Shown here: positions 44,003-53,489 of the stretch, piece after piece | Position numbering within the stretch: position 1 is the stretch's first letter | Layout: every line of letters starts with the position of its first letter | NCBI RefSeq assembly: GCF_012641275.1 | Contig: NZ_JABAIA010000001.1 | Span: 1,426,001-1,490,000 of the forward strand | Reading direction: 5' to 3' | Source of the DNA: Chitinophaga varians | GTDB taxonomy: Bacteria; Bacteroidota; Bacteroidia; Chitinophagales; Chitinophagaceae | Length of the DNA stretch: 64,000 nt | Made by a program: the position numbers and the translations under genes | Notes under the pieces: generated by a model | Databases searched by the model: none | What the model was told of the DNA's origin: nothing | What the model saw: only the letters and a program-made list of their open reading frames with translations

Positions 44003-44593
44003 TTAAGAAATTGTAAACAACATCCAGGCAGATACCAGGCTGACTGCCAGCGAAGGATTGGCTTTAATATGTGTCTTTACCTGCTTCAGGGCACGGCAGT
44101 ACAACACACGGGCGGATGCCGCATCTATGTCGAGCATGCCGGCGATCTGCTGGTAAGAATAATGATGGCGCACCCGTAAGTTCATCAGCTGCTGCTGGCT
44201 GGGCGACAAGGTGTCTAAAGCCTCATTGAGAATGGCTTCCTGCAATCCGTACAGTTCTTCCTGGGCAAAAGTGCCCGGCGTTTCCAGCGAATCATTCAAT
44301 AATGTTTCCAGCTGTTTAAGATGCGCCTGATAACGGCCCGCTGTACGGAAATATTTAAATATACGGAGCTTAAGGGCATGCAAAAGGTAATACTCAAGAC
44401 CTTCATCCTTAGGAACAGTTTCCCACTTCTCCCAAAGGGAAATAAAAACATCCTGCACGATATCAAACGCGTCGTGTGCATTGGTTTTGGCCACAGCAAT
44501 GGCCAGCAGCTTGTTCCAGTAAACACCCACAGATCGCTCAAAATCCGCCACAGCGCCGACTTTACAGGAATTGATTGGTTTATGCACGGTCAT
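44003..44593 (-). CDS. ECF RNA polymerase sigma factor (operon 2)
   Basis: 196 aa. Region 2: NAHDAFDIVQDVFISLWEKW (~38-57) and YYLLHALKLRIFKYFR. Region 4: DTLSPSQQQLMNLRVRHHYS with helix-turn-helix YQQIAGMLDIDAASARVLYC and RALKQVKTHIK. It ends in a hydrophobic tail (LAVSLVSAWMLFTIS), as does the sigma factor at 9667. First gene of the operon, with a TACTTTTG box 24 nt upstream of the start. Confidence 0.93.
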   Translation of the reverse strand: MTVHKPINSCKVGAVADFERSVGVYWNKLLAIAVAKTNAHDAFDIVQDVFISLWEKWETVPKDEGLEYYLLHALKLRIFKYFRTAGRYQAHLKQLETLLNDSLETPGTFAQEELYGLQEAILNEALDTLSPSQQQLMNLRVRHHYSYQQIAGMLDIDAASARVLYCRALKQVKTHIKANPSLAVSLVSAWMLFTIS

Positions 44594-44616
44594 AAAAGGA
44601 AATATAACAGTCTCAA

Positions 44617-44624
44617 CAAAAGTA
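44617..44624 (-). promoter_or_regulatory. -7 box of sigma/FecR/SusCD operon 2
   Basis: Minus-strand TACTTTTG fits TAnnTTTG, with the start codon 23 nt downstream. No clear -33 element. Confidence 0.45.
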
Positions 44625-44795
44625 ATTGTTCAATATTACGTGGATATTAATTTTCTCAACAGGACAGGCTTTCCCTGTATATATGTTACAACACCTGCTG
44701 CGTGGTCGGCTCGTTGTTATACCAATATAATCCTGTTTTTTGAAAAAAGAAATACCCTGTTTGGCCGGCTGAACATATTATCGTAAACTACATGC

Positions 44796-45845
44796 ATGGA
44801 ATATGATGTAATTATCATTGGTGGTGGTCAAAGTGCATTGGCTGTAGCTTATTATCTCCGGCGTACCTCCCTGCATTACCTCCTGCTCGACAGTGAAGCG
44901 CGTCCCGGAGGTTCCTGGCAGCATGGATGGCATTCCCTTTCTCTTTTTTCGCCGGCGTTATGGAGCTCATTGCCCGGGGTGCTGATGCCTGGCGGCCAGC
45001 AATACTACCCTTCCCGCGATGAAACGGTCCATTATTTACAGGAATATGAAACCCGTTACCAGTTTCCCGTACAAAGACCGGTGAAGGTACTACAGGTAGA
45101 AAAGCAGGCAGACCGCTACCGTCTGGATACCACGGCCGGCACCTACTATGCCCGCACGGTAGTCAGCGCCACCGGCAGTTTCGTGAACCCGTACATTCCG
45201 GACATTCCCGGGAAAGAACGTTTCCGTGGCTCCCTGCTTCACTCCTCTTCTTACCAGTCACCGGAAATATTCAGTAACCAGCGTGTAGCCGTGGTCGGAG
45301 AAGGCAACTCCGGCGCGCAGATACTGGCAGACCTGGCACCCACGGCCGATACCCTGTGGATCACCAAACAACCGCCCACCTTCCTGCCGGACGACATAGA
45401 CGGTAAATACCTCTTCGACGCCGCCACCATGCAATATGAGGCCATGCAACAGGGCAAAGACTTCCAGCGGCCCTCTCTCGGCCAGATCGTCATGGTGCCC
45501 CCGGTAAAAGCAGCAAGGGACAAAGGTGTTTATCAACATTATCTGCCTGCCTTCGATTATTTTTATGAAGATGGTATTGCCTGGCAGAACGGACGAAAAG
45601 AAACCGTTGATGCTGTTATCTTCTGTACCGGCTTCCGGCCCGCACTGGCACATCTGCTCCCCCTGGGCATTATACAACCCAACGGCAAAATCAACACCCG
45701 TGGCACTGCCGCCGCAGATATGCCGGGACTATGGCTGGTAGGCTACGGACAATGGACCGGCTTCGCTTCCGCCACCCTGATCGGCGTAGGCAGAACAGCC
45801 CGGAAAACAGCAGAAGAAATCAATGCTTACCTACAAGGAAATTAA
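44796..45845 (+). CDS. Flavin-containing monooxygenase (ArsO-like)
   Basis: 349 aa. FAD-binding GxGxxG near the start (IIGGGQSALAVAYYL), then RPGGSWQHGWHSLSLFSP, which matches the ArsO-type FMO group; a second Rossmann motif for NAD(P)H (VVGEGNSGAQILADL, ~165) and the C-terminal GLWLVGYGQWTGFASATLIGVGR. It oxidises a small substrate using FAD and NAD(P)H in the cytosol. No ars genes lie beside it, so a role in arsenic chemistry is not supported by context. Monocistronic. Confidence 0.87.
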   Translation: MEYDVIIIGGGQSALAVAYYLRRTSLHYLLLDSEARPGGSWQHGWHSLSLFSPALWSSLPGVLMPGGQQYYPSRDETVHYLQEYETRYQFPVQRPVKVLQVEKQADRYRLDTTAGTYYARTVVSATGSFVNPYIPDIPGKERFRGSLLHSSSYQSPEIFSNQRVAVVGEGNSGAQILADLAPTADTLWITKQPPTFLPDDIDGKYLFDAATMQYEAMQQGKDFQRPSLGQIVMVPPVKAARDKGVYQHYLPAFDYFYEDGIAWQNGRKETVDAVIFCTGFRPALAHLLPLGIIQPNGKINTRGTAAADMPGLWLVGYGQWTGFASATLIGVGRTARKTAEEINAYLQGN

Positions 45846-45995
45846 GGAAGCCATCCTCCTGATATAACACAGCCCTGGTAACAGCTGGCCTCTCCGGCGC
45901 TGCTAACGCCTCCTCAGTACTTCAGGATAAATTGAGCTTATTTTTTCCGGATTAAACAAAAAAATTGGTACACCTTGTGGTGATAACTCCTTTGC

Positions 45996-46811
45996 ATGAA
46001 AAAGCTATTGTTCCTCTGTCTATACGGATTGTCATCATGGACAACCCACGCACAAACACCCGCCGGTTATTCCTTCATCCGTAACGCGCCGGACAAACGC
46101 AAAGCCGACAGCATAAAAAGCGCTATCAGGTTAACGAGTCCCGGCGCTTTTGAGGAGTTGTCGTTCCGGACTGTCCGCTATCGTATGATGAAACCCTTGT
46201 CTTTACAGCAACACAAACGTTATCCACTGGTGCTGGTGCTGCATGGCTCCGGAGCGGTAGGTACCAATAACATCACCCAGATGGGCATTCTCCCTAAATT
46301 ATGGGCACAACCCCATATCCGGCAGAATTATCCGGCGTTTGTAGTGGCGCCGCAGTTTCCCGAGCGTTCTTCCGACTATGTGATGGACAGCAGCCGGCAC
46401 ACGCTGGTATCTGTGCCAGGCCCCAATACCAATACAGTACTGGCGCTTGTGGATTCTTTGAAGAAAGTGCTGCCGGTAGATGACAGACGTATATATGTGA
46501 TTGGTTTTTCTATGGGAGCGTCCAGTGTTTTCAACAGCATTGGCCTGCGGCCCGACCTGTTCGCAGCCGGCGTGGCCATTTCCGGCATACCTGATTTCGA
46601 TCACCTGTCAGCCCTGGAGGCTACGCCCCTGTGGGTAATCCATGGCAACGCCGATACAGAAAACCCCTATCGTACCGATTCTATATTAATCCGTACGCTA
46701 CAGGGCCGTCAGCTGCGCGCCTGGGAGATAGACCAGCTGCAACATGAAATATACAGTGAGTTATATACCACGGACATATTGCCCGAATGGCTGTTTAGCC
46801 ATGCCCGTTAG
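45996..46811 (+). CDS. Secreted alpha/beta-hydrolase esterase (PHB depolymerase/phospholipase-like)
   Basis: 271 aa. A signal peptide (LLFLCLYGLSSWTTHAQ) is followed by a serine hydrolase core: PLVLVLHGSGAVG (oxyanion), IYVIGFSMGASSVFNS with the nucleophile Ser (~172), LWVIHGNADTENPY with the Asp, and LQHEIYSELYT with a possible catalytic His near the C-terminus. This pattern fits the peptidase S9/esterase-D-like group with ester substrates. The gene is single and its neighbours give no substrate hint. Confidence 0.85.
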   Translation: MKKLLFLCLYGLSSWTTHAQTPAGYSFIRNAPDKRKADSIKSAIRLTSPGAFEELSFRTVRYRMMKPLSLQQHKRYPLVLVLHGSGAVGTNNITQMGILPKLWAQPHIRQNYPAFVVAPQFPERSSDYVMDSSRHTLVSVPGPNTNTVLALVDSLKKVLPVDDRRIYVIGFSMGASSVFNSIGLRPDLFAAGVAISGIPDFDHLSALEATPLWVIHGNADTENPYRTDSILIRTLQGRQLRAWEIDQLQHEIYSELYTTDILPEWLFSHAR

Positions 46812-46846
46812 TTCTCCTGGTAAACCAATAAACAACAATAATATCA

Positions 46847-47584
46847 TTAGTGACGGACCTGTCCCAGTGCCAGCGCATAGGGTGGCTGCCCTTTGGTGAG
46901 CCCTTGCAGATAAAGGGTGAAAGCGCCTCTTTCACTAAGTTTTACCCTGGGGATGTCCAACAGGGTTTCCAGTGACTCGTTTCTCCACTGTTTCACTTTT
47001 ACCTGGTACACACCTCCTTTCACCGCCCTGAAAGCTGCGGCCGCAGCAAGGTTGCGCTGCGAGGCCAGGTAAGGCACTGCAGCGCCGGTAAGCCGGATAC
47101 TGTCCTTTTCCGTGAACAGGTCTACCACCACCGGGGCCGCATCTGCAGAAAGATGAAGGAAACGCACCTGTGCGCTGCCGGCGGCCGGTGCAGGGATATT
47201 GTCCGGCACAAGGGTATAATTAAGCCTTGACGGGCTTCCCCGAAGGGTATCATAAATAAACAGGGAGTATTTTTTGCCATGTTCAATGCGCAGGCTGTCA
47301 GCGATGACTACTTTTCCATCTGCCGTTTCCACCATCAGGTCGTCGGTGTCCTGCGTGGTAACGCTGCGGTACGCGCTGCCATAGCGGTTGCTGTAACTGC
47401 CATAGGCTAATTTGTTCACCCTTCTTCTGTCGTTATACACCACACTTACAGGACCCGCCTGCGGCGCTGCATTTACCGCCATCAGCAGGGCCTGTTGAGT
47501 AGCCGGCCTGCTTTTGTCTTCTTCGCAGGAAACAAAAACAAACGTAGTCAATACTGCTGGTAGCAAGGTCTTCCAATTCGTCAT
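46847..47584 (-). CDS. DUF4397 lipoprotein
   Basis: 245 aa from the Met at 47584 (MTNWKTLLPAVLTTFVFVSC), a good lipoprotein signal; a start 12 nt earlier is possible. The DUF4397 core is visible: LMAVNAAPQAGPVSVVYN, YSLFIYDTLRGSPSRLNYTLV, VRFLHLSADAAPVVVDLFTE and AFTLYLQGLTKG. Proteins of this family are surface or periplasmic with no assigned function. Single gene, divergent from the response regulator at 47764. Confidence 0.85.
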   Translation of the reverse strand: MTNWKTLLPAVLTTFVFVSCEEDKSRPATQQALLMAVNAAPQAGPVSVVYNDRRRVNKLAYGSYSNRYGSAYRSVTTQDTDDLMVETADGKVVIADSLRIEHGKKYSLFIYDTLRGSPSRLNYTLVPDNIPAPAAGSAQVRFLHLSADAAPVVVDLFTEKDSIRLTGAAVPYLASQRNLAAAAAFRAVKGGVYQVKVKQWRNESLETLLDIPRVKLSERGAFTLYLQGLTKGQPPYALALGQVRH

Positions 47585-47763
47585 AAAAAATCGCAAAAAT
47601 AACAGTTGTCTGTCTATAAGACATTAAAAAAAACAACACCCCCTACCCGGTAATGTAAAATTAACAAGCCTTTCTGATTAAAAACCGGGCATCAGGCATT
47701 AGAATATTTTAATGCAACGCGGAGAACGGGCATGGTGGCTTAATTTAGCCTCACCTTACAATT

Positions 47764-48447
47764 ATGAACATCTTATTGATAGAAGACGAACCCAGTGTAG
47801 CAGCATTTATCAGAAGAGGACTGGAAGCACATCAACATACGGTTACAGTAGCATATGACGGACAAGACGGCTGCCATGTGGCCATTCAATACGATTATGA
47901 CCTGGTGATCCTGGACCGGCTGTTGCCCTCCCTTCATGGGCTGGAAGTTTGCCGCCGCATTAAATCCGTTAAAAAAGGCCTGCCTGTACTGATGTTAACC
48001 GCCTTAGGCACCGTGCGGGACAAAGTAGATGGTTTTGAAAACGGCGCAGATGACTATATGACCAAACCTTTCCATTTCGAGGAGCTGCTGGCCCGCATTC
48101 AGGCGCTGCACCGGCGTGCGCAGACCGTTACTGCTGAGGCCATCTACCGTGTGGCCGACCTGGAAATGAACTGTTATAACCGCACCGTGTTCAGGAAGGG
48201 CAAAGAAATTCTGCTCACCGTGAAAGAATATGCCCTTCTGGAAGTGCTTATCATCAACAAAAACAAGGTGCTGTCGCGCACCTATATGGCGGAAACCGTG
48301 TGGGGCATTGACTTCAACAGGGGTACCAATCTGATAGACGTATACATTAACTACCTGCGTTCCAAAGTAGACAAAGGTTTCAGTCAACCACTCATCCACA
48401 CCGTTGTTGGTGTGGGATATGTGCTAAGAGAAATTACGAATTCATAA
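47764..48447 (+). CDS. OmpR-family response regulator, orphan
   Basis: 227 aa. Receiver: acidic residues near E7-D8 (LLIEDEPSVA), phosphoacceptor Asp51 (LVILDRLLPSLHG), T80-region LTALG, Lys in TKPFHFEEL. C-terminal winged helix: EILLTVKEYALLEVLIINKN, VLSRTYMAETVWGIDFNRGTN, DVYINYLRSKVDKGF and HTVVGVGYVLRE. No kinase gene is adjacent. It is 115 nt upstream of the SusCD pair on the same strand, and the repeats at 48450-48497 are a plausible site for it or a relative. Confidence 0.93.
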   Translation: MNILLIEDEPSVAAFIRRGLEAHQHTVTVAYDGQDGCHVAIQYDYDLVILDRLLPSLHGLEVCRRIKSVKKGLPVLMLTALGTVRDKVDGFENGADDYMTKPFHFEELLARIQALHRRAQTVTAEAIYRVADLEMNCYNRTVFRKGKEILLTVKEYALLEVLIINKNKVLSRTYMAETVWGIDFNRGTNLIDVYINYLRSKVDKGFSQPLIHTVVGVGYVLREITNS

Positions 48448-48449
48448 TT

Positions 48450-48516
48450 TCTAATTGCCTTCTAACAGTTGCCCGCCCGCTCTTAATTCCGCTCTAATAC
48501 ACTGCCACTAGCTTTG
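48450..48516 (+). promoter_or_regulatory. susC promoter with 11-bp-phased TCTAA repeats
   Basis: TCTAA or TCTTAA occurs with AA at 48453, 48464, 48485 and 48496 (steps 11, 21, 11), followed by a perfect -7 box TAGCTTTG at 48509-48516. The 11-bp phasing is what OmpR/PhoB-type winged-helix regulators use for tandem binding. Confidence 0.5.
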
Positions 48517-48562
48517 CACCTATATTCAACAGCCTATTCATTTATTCATTACACAACTGATT

Positions 48563-51500
48563 ATGCACATCAAATCTATTCTCCTGTTTGTAGCATTGCT
48601 GGCCATATCGCTTGCCGGCATATCGCAGCAACGGACCATCCGGGGAACGGTCAGCGATTCACTCACACAACAACCACTGCCCGGTGTGACGGTAGCAGTG
48701 CCGGGAACCACCACCGGCGTGGTAACTGATGCCGATGGCCGTTACAATATCCTGTTGCCGAATGGAAAGAACACGCTCCGGTTTTCGTATATAGGTTACA
48801 GTGACCTGTCCCTCACCACCACTTCCGGCAATGATGAATTAAACGCATTTCTCTCCAGCGTGTCACAGTCGCTCAACAGCGTAGTCATCACTGGTTACAC
48901 GCAGCAAAGCAAATCCCGTACTACCGGTGCCGTTACCAGTCTGCCTACCGCCGTTACCACCCAGGCGCCGGTAGCCTCCTTCGACGTGATGCTGCAGGGA
49001 CGCGCGCCCGGCCTGTATGTAGGCACGCCTACCGGTCAGCCGGGAGAAGCCGGCCGCGTCTCCATCCGTGGCCTCGGTTCCATCAACGGCGATGTAAACC
49101 CGCTGTATGTGGTAGATGGCGTACCGGTAGCCAACAACTCCTTTGCAGCGCTCAACCCCGAAGATTTTGAAACCATCCATGTGCTCAAAGATGCCGCCGC
49201 CACCGCGCAATACGGCTCCCGCGCCGCCAACGGCGTTATCGTCATCACCACTAAAAAAGGGAAAGCATGGGAAGACGGCAAAGTACGGGTCAACTACCGT
49301 GGCCAGTTTGGTGTATCAGGTCTTAACAGCAGCAAATGGGACATGATGAATACCGACCAGCGCCTGCAATTCGAGGAGATACTGCAAGACCCCACCCTGC
49401 CGGGATGGGCCTATTCCCGCAACAATCCCAATAAAATGGTGAACGGCATAGCCGTACCTAAAACAGCTGAAGACTATACTTTCGGCAACCAATACCTTGA
49501 CAGCCTCCGGCAAATCAACACCGACTGGCGCAAACACCTGCTGCGCCAGGGCCGTATACAAACGCACAGCCTGAATGTTTCCGGTGGCAACGAAAAGACC
49601 ACGTTCTATCTCTCCGGTGGATATTTTAACCAGGATGGTATTGCGCTCAACTCCGGCATGGAACGTTACAGCCTGCGCGCCAATGTACAGAACCGCAGCG
49701 GCAGATTTAAAACCACGCTCAATATGGGCATTTCTACCGCCACCATCAAATACATACAGGATGAAGGCGTAGCTGAAGAAGGCGGTGCAGCAGTCGGCGG
49801 CGGTGGCATCACCGAAAAAAACCCTATCGCGGCACTGTATTATGCGTTACCATATGAATCGCCTTATGGCAAACCCGGGCCTGGCCGCTATGGCGCCAAT
49901 GCGCTGGACGCATATGCCAACAGCCTCAAAAAAGACAACCAGATAAAAGCCGTGTTGTCGCTCAATGAAACCGTGGAGCTGACAAAAGAATTTCAGTTGA
50001 CCGGCACCGTAGGCATGGACTTCCAGCAGAACAACACCACCAATTATCTGAACCCCGACTCGTGGTATGGCAATCTGGTAAGCAACGGCAACCAGGGCTC
50101 CTATCAGCGGGGACTGGCCAACAGGCTGGGACTGGTGGCCACCGGCGGCGTACGGTACAATAAACAATGGGGAAAAGCCCATGAAATAGAAGCCAACCTG
50201 TTGTCCGAAATCAATAAAATAAAAGGCAACGGCTTCGGTTTCACCGGCTATGGCCTTGTGCCGGAGCTGCCGGGCACGCCCGCCGGCATCACGCCTGGCA
50301 CGCCAGACAACAACTTCATTCCGGTGATAAGCGGACAAACAACACCTAACCGGTTGCTGATATCGCAGATCGCGTTGTTCCGCTATTCTTACGGTGACAA
50401 ATACACGCTTTCCGCCAGCCTTCGCCGTGATGGCTCTTCCCAGGTGCCCGCCACCAACCGTTACAAGTTCTTCTACGCCATAGGTGGTAACTGGAACATA
50501 CTGGCAGAAGATTTCCTGAAAGACCAGCAGGCCTTTAGCACGTTGCGCCTGCGCGCCAGCTATGGCCTTACCGGTAATGCCGGTGGCTTCACCAGCGACT
50601 ATGGTTTCAGGACACTGTACAGTCCCGCTGATTACAACGGCAATAAAACGCTGGTGCCCATGACGCCCGGCAATCCCGCCTACAACTGGGAAATGAACCG
50701 TATCGGTGACATAGGACTGGAATTTGGTTTCTTCCACAACCGCCTGCGGGGTGAAATAGACCTCTATAACCGCGTCACCGAAGGGCTGTTTGTGAACCGT
50801 AACCTTTCGCACACCACCGGTTTCCCTACCATCGCCGCCAATGCCGGCAAGGTGCGTAACCGTGGCATAGAGCTGATGCTGGAAGGCGACGCCATCAAAA
50901 ACAGGGACTTCTCCCTCACCCTGGGACTGAACCTCGCTTACAATAAAAACAAGATCCTGAGCCTTGGCGGCGAAGACCGGATCTTTGCGGATGAAGCCAC
51001 CATGAACATGGTGGGCAGGCCGCTGGGCAGCTTCTATGCCGTACGCTGGAAAGGTGTGGACCCACAAACCGGCGCGCCCGTTTATCTCGATAAAGAAGGC
51101 AGGGAAACCAACACCTACAATCCTGACGATGCCGTACCGCTGAAAGCCACCTATGATCCGCCGCTGATTGGTGGCGCTACAGTAAGCATCCGCTACAAAC
51201 GTTTCGATTTATCGATGCTTGTCAGCTTTATACACGGCATGTCGCGACTGAACTACCCTGACCTGTACGCACATTCCGGCAGCCCGAACTACCGCCAGTA
51301 CAGCCAGTCGAAAGACATGCTCAACATCTGGCAGAAACCCGGAGATGTCAGTCAGTACCCCGGCGCGCAATACGCCACCTACTTCACCTCCCGCGATGTG
51401 ACCAGCGCCGACTACGTAAAGCTGCGCAATATAACGCTGGGCTATAATATACCTGTACCGAAGCATATGTCCGGCGCCATCCGTAACGTAAAAGTATTTG

Positions 51501-51628
51501 CCAGCGGCCAGAACCTGCTGTCCATCATGAAATGGCGCGGCTTCGATCCCGAAGATGCCAACGACATCGCACAGTACGAATACCCGATGCCACGCACCAT
51601 TACCGGTGGTATCAACGTCACCTTCTAA
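48563..51628 (+). CDS. SusC/RagA-family TonB-dependent transporter without STN domain
   Basis: 1021 aa. Signal peptide (SILLFVALLAISLAGISQQ), then directly the carboxypeptidase-regulatory-like domain (~24-97, IRGTVSDSLTQQPLPGVTV). The TonB-box-like SLNSVVITGY lies at ~103-112, then the plug (~115-225) and a barrel ending in TITGGINVTF. It lacks the ~70-residue STN domain of the other two SusCs, and there is no sigma or FecR here. This fits control by the response regulator upstream instead. It pairs with SusD 11 nt downstream. Confidence 0.95.
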   Translation: MHIKSILLFVALLAISLAGISQQRTIRGTVSDSLTQQPLPGVTVAVPGTTTGVVTDADGRYNILLPNGKNTLRFSYIGYSDLSLTTTSGNDELNAFLSSVSQSLNSVVITGYTQQSKSRTTGAVTSLPTAVTTQAPVASFDVMLQGRAPGLYVGTPTGQPGEAGRVSIRGLGSINGDVNPLYVVDGVPVANNSFAALNPEDFETIHVLKDAAATAQYGSRAANGVIVITTKKGKAWEDGKVRVNYRGQFGVSGLNSSKWDMMNTDQRLQFEEILQDPTLPGWAYSRNNPNKMVNGIAVPKTAEDYTFGNQYLDSLRQINTDWRKHLLRQGRIQTHSLNVSGGNEKTTFYLSGGYFNQDGIALNSGMERYSLRANVQNRSGRFKTTLNMGISTATIKYIQDEGVAEEGGAAVGGGGITEKNPIAALYYALPYESPYGKPGPGRYGANALDAYANSLKKDNQIKAVLSLNETVELTKEFQLTGTVGMDFQQNNTTNYLNPDSWYGNLVSNGNQGSYQRGLANRLGLVATGGVRYNKQWGKAHEIEANLLSEINKIKGNGFGFTGYGLVPELPGTPAGITPGTPDNNFIPVISGQTTPNRLLISQIALFRYSYGDKYTLSASLRRDGSSQVPATNRYKFFYAIGGNWNILAEDFLKDQQAFSTLRLRASYGLTGNAGGFTSDYGFRTLYSPADYNGNKTLVPMTPGNPAYNWEMNRIGDIGLEFGFFHNRLRGEIDLYNRVTEGLFVNRNLSHTTGFPTIAANAGKVRNRGIELMLEGDAIKNRDFSLTLGLNLAYNKNKILSLGGEDRIFADEATMNMVGRPLGSFYAVRWKGVDPQTGAPVYLDKEGRETNTYNPDDAVPLKATYDPPLIGGATVSIRYKRFDLSMLVSFIHGMSRLNYPDLYAHSGSPNYRQYSQSKDMLNIWQKPGDVSQYPGAQYATYFTSRDVTSADYVKLRNITLGYNIPVPKHMSGAIRNVKVFASGQNLLSIMKWRGFDPEDANDIAQYEYPMPRTITGGINVTF

Positions 51629-51639
51629 ATTTTCATGAC

Positions 51640-53076
51640 ATGAACCGTATCATCAGACATATAGCAGTAGTTTGCTGCGCCGCCACCCTTACCGTTTACA
51701 GCACATCCTGCAATCATATGCTGGACGTAAAACCTACTGACCAGGTAGACGGGGAAGATATATTCAAATCCCTTTCCGCCGTGAACCGTGCCGTGCTCGG
51801 TGTTTATGCCGGATGGGAACCGGAACACACCCTGCGTATCGGCTCCGTGATGGCAGACGAATGCCGCATCGGATTAAAAAATGCCGGTGTGAACGGCTCC
51901 GCGCAAAACCTGTTCAGATGGGCTTTTGCCGGTGGCGACACAGAAATTGCCGCACCATGGACCAACGCTTATCAGGTCATCAATCGAGCTAACCGCATCT
52001 TAGCCGGCATCGACCGTGTGCCCGTTACCGATGCCGCAGCAGAACAGCAAAAGCAGCAACTGCGTGCAGAGCTGCTGGCCATCCGCGCCTTTGAACATTT
52101 TGAGCTGTACCGCAGTTTCAGCTATGCCGGGGTATATGAGCCCGATGCGCCTGCCGTGCCTTATGTGACCAGTGCTGACATCAACAACAAACCTTCCCGC
52201 CCTGCAGCCGCCGACTTCTTCCGGCAATTGCAAAGCGATCTGGAAGTAGCGATCGCCATTTCCGGAAATCGTATAACCGACGACGTTACCCGTATGAACA
52301 CATCGGCCATATACGCCCTGCGGGCGAGGGTAGCCTTATATACCGGCAACTGGGCCGCGGCTGCCGAAAACGCCACCCTGGCCATAGGCAAAATGTCGCT
52401 GGCAGGCCGGGAGGAATTTCCCGCTATCTGGAGCGATAAAAGCAATGCCGAAGTGATCTTTAAACTGAAACGCACCAACCTGAGCACGCTCCGCCCTGGT
52501 GATGTCTGGAAAAACGCGTCTATCGGCATCGTTTACTTTGCCCCCTCACAAAAACTGTTAAAAGCCTACGACGCAGACAATGATATCCGCTACAGCACCT
52601 ATTTTGACCAGGACCCCGCGCTGGCCGCAGATGGCCAGCTCGCCGATGTGGTCCGGAAATATGCAGGAGAAGAAGGAGCTGAAAACCGTAATGACGTGAA
52701 AGTATTCCGCGTGTCAGAGATGTACCTCATCCGCGCAGAAGCCAATATGCACCTCGGTAAACTGCCCGAAGCCGCAGCAGACCTGCACGCTATCGGCCAT
52801 GCCCGTATAAAGGGATATGAAACGCCGCCACCGACTGATGCAGCACAACTGCTCAGGGCTATTCTGCTGGAAAGATTCAGGGAACTGCCTTTTGAAGGAC
52901 ACCGTTATTATGACCTGAAAAGACTGGGGCTCCCCATACAAAGGGACGAAGCCGATCTGCAGCAGAGAGACACACAGACAGACCTGTTACCTTCTTCCCT
53001 GTATTATTACCTGCCCATCCCACAATCGGAAATATTGAGCAATCCAAATATAAAACCAAACAATAAAGGGTGGTAA
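51640..53076 (+). CDS. SusD/RagB-family lipoprotein (third pair)
   Basis: 478 aa from the Met at 51640, 11 nt after the SusC stop; the longer frame from 51532 overlaps the SusC gene. Lipoprotein signal (VVCCAATLTVYSTSC), then NHMLDVKPTDQVDGEDIF. Landmarks: LRAELLAIRAFEHFELYRSF, FRVSEMYLIRAEANMHLGKL, LLERFRELPFEGHRYYDLKR and the final YYLPIPQSEILSNPNIKPNNKGW. Short for the family. Ligand unknown; the peptide genes follow 210 nt downstream, behind a strong terminator. Confidence 0.95.
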   Translation: MNRIIRHIAVVCCAATLTVYSTSCNHMLDVKPTDQVDGEDIFKSLSAVNRAVLGVYAGWEPEHTLRIGSVMADECRIGLKNAGVNGSAQNLFRWAFAGGDTEIAAPWTNAYQVINRANRILAGIDRVPVTDAAAEQQKQQLRAELLAIRAFEHFELYRSFSYAGVYEPDAPAVPYVTSADINNKPSRPAAADFFRQLQSDLEVAIAISGNRITDDVTRMNTSAIYALRARVALYTGNWAAAAENATLAIGKMSLAGREEFPAIWSDKSNAEVIFKLKRTNLSTLRPGDVWKNASIGIVYFAPSQKLLKAYDADNDIRYSTYFDQDPALAADGQLADVVRKYAGEEGAENRNDVKVFRVSEMYLIRAEANMHLGKLPEAAADLHAIGHARIKGYETPPPTDAAQLLRAILLERFRELPFEGHRYYDLKRLGLPIQRDEADLQQRDTQTDLLPSSLYYYLPIPQSEILSNPNIKPNNKGW

Positions 53077-53078
53077 AC

Positions 53079-53122
53079 ACACAACGGCAGCAAAAAATTG
53101 CTGCCGTTGTGTTTACTTTTTT
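53079..53122 (+). terminator. Terminator of the third SusCD operon
   Basis: A 13-bp stem (ACACAACGGCAGC/GCTGCCGTTGTGT) with an A/T-rich loop, followed by TTACTTTTTT. Confidence 0.9.
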
Positions 53123-53285
53123 CATCACCCGGATTTAGGATCATGGTGGCCGCTGCAGGCTTTTTTCAATATAAAAAGCAGGCGTATCGCCGAAAGACAG
53201 TCGCAGTGAAGATATGCCGCAGCAGGTGCTGCGTATCCTCCGCAGACATAAGGCCGATATTTATACTTCACCCAAAAAATCCGTT

Positions 53286-53477
53286 ATGAAAAAGAAAAAG
53301 GTAAATCTTTCCAAACTCTCTCTCAACAAAGAGGTGATCAGTCATTTGTCTCAGGAGAAAATAACAGGAGGGGCGCCTACCCGTATTATGACCTGTCTCG
53401 GCACCTGTAATACAGTATTTGACTGTCCTATGCCTACCCTGAAAGGCCATTCTTGTGTTGACTTGTGTGAACCTTAA
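53286..53477 (+). CDS. GG-leader RiPP-type precursor peptide 1, 63 aa
   Basis: Start at 53286 (MKKKKVNLSKLSLNKEVISH). The leader ends KITGG, matching the double-glycine leaders of Bacteroidota lanthipeptide-like precursors (the group that includes Chitinophaga pinensins). The core after GG has five Cys with several Ser/Thr: Cys spacing C-x3-C-x5-C-x9-C-x3-C. Its leader differs from that of peptide 2 at only 3 of 30 positions. No LanB/LanC, cyclase or C39 transporter is in this window, so the modification class is open: thioether, disulfide or none. I call it a RiPP-type precursor on leader and core form only. Confidence 0.8.
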   Translation: MKKKKVNLSKLSLNKEVISHLSQEKITGGAPTRIMTCLGTCNTVFDCPMPTLKGHSCVDLCEP

Positions 53478-53489
53478 AACAAATCTGTT

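Noticed and set aside
44796..45845. Arsenic-resistance role of the flavin monooxygenase
   Set aside because: Only sequence resemblance to ArsO; no arsenic genes are nearby.
49847..51067. 406-codon minus-strand frame
   Set aside because: Antisense to the SusC barrel, no recognisable domain.
51532..51639. N-terminal extension of the third SusD
   Set aside because: It overlaps the end of SusC and is not signal-like; the Met at 51640 gives a normal lipoprotein signal.
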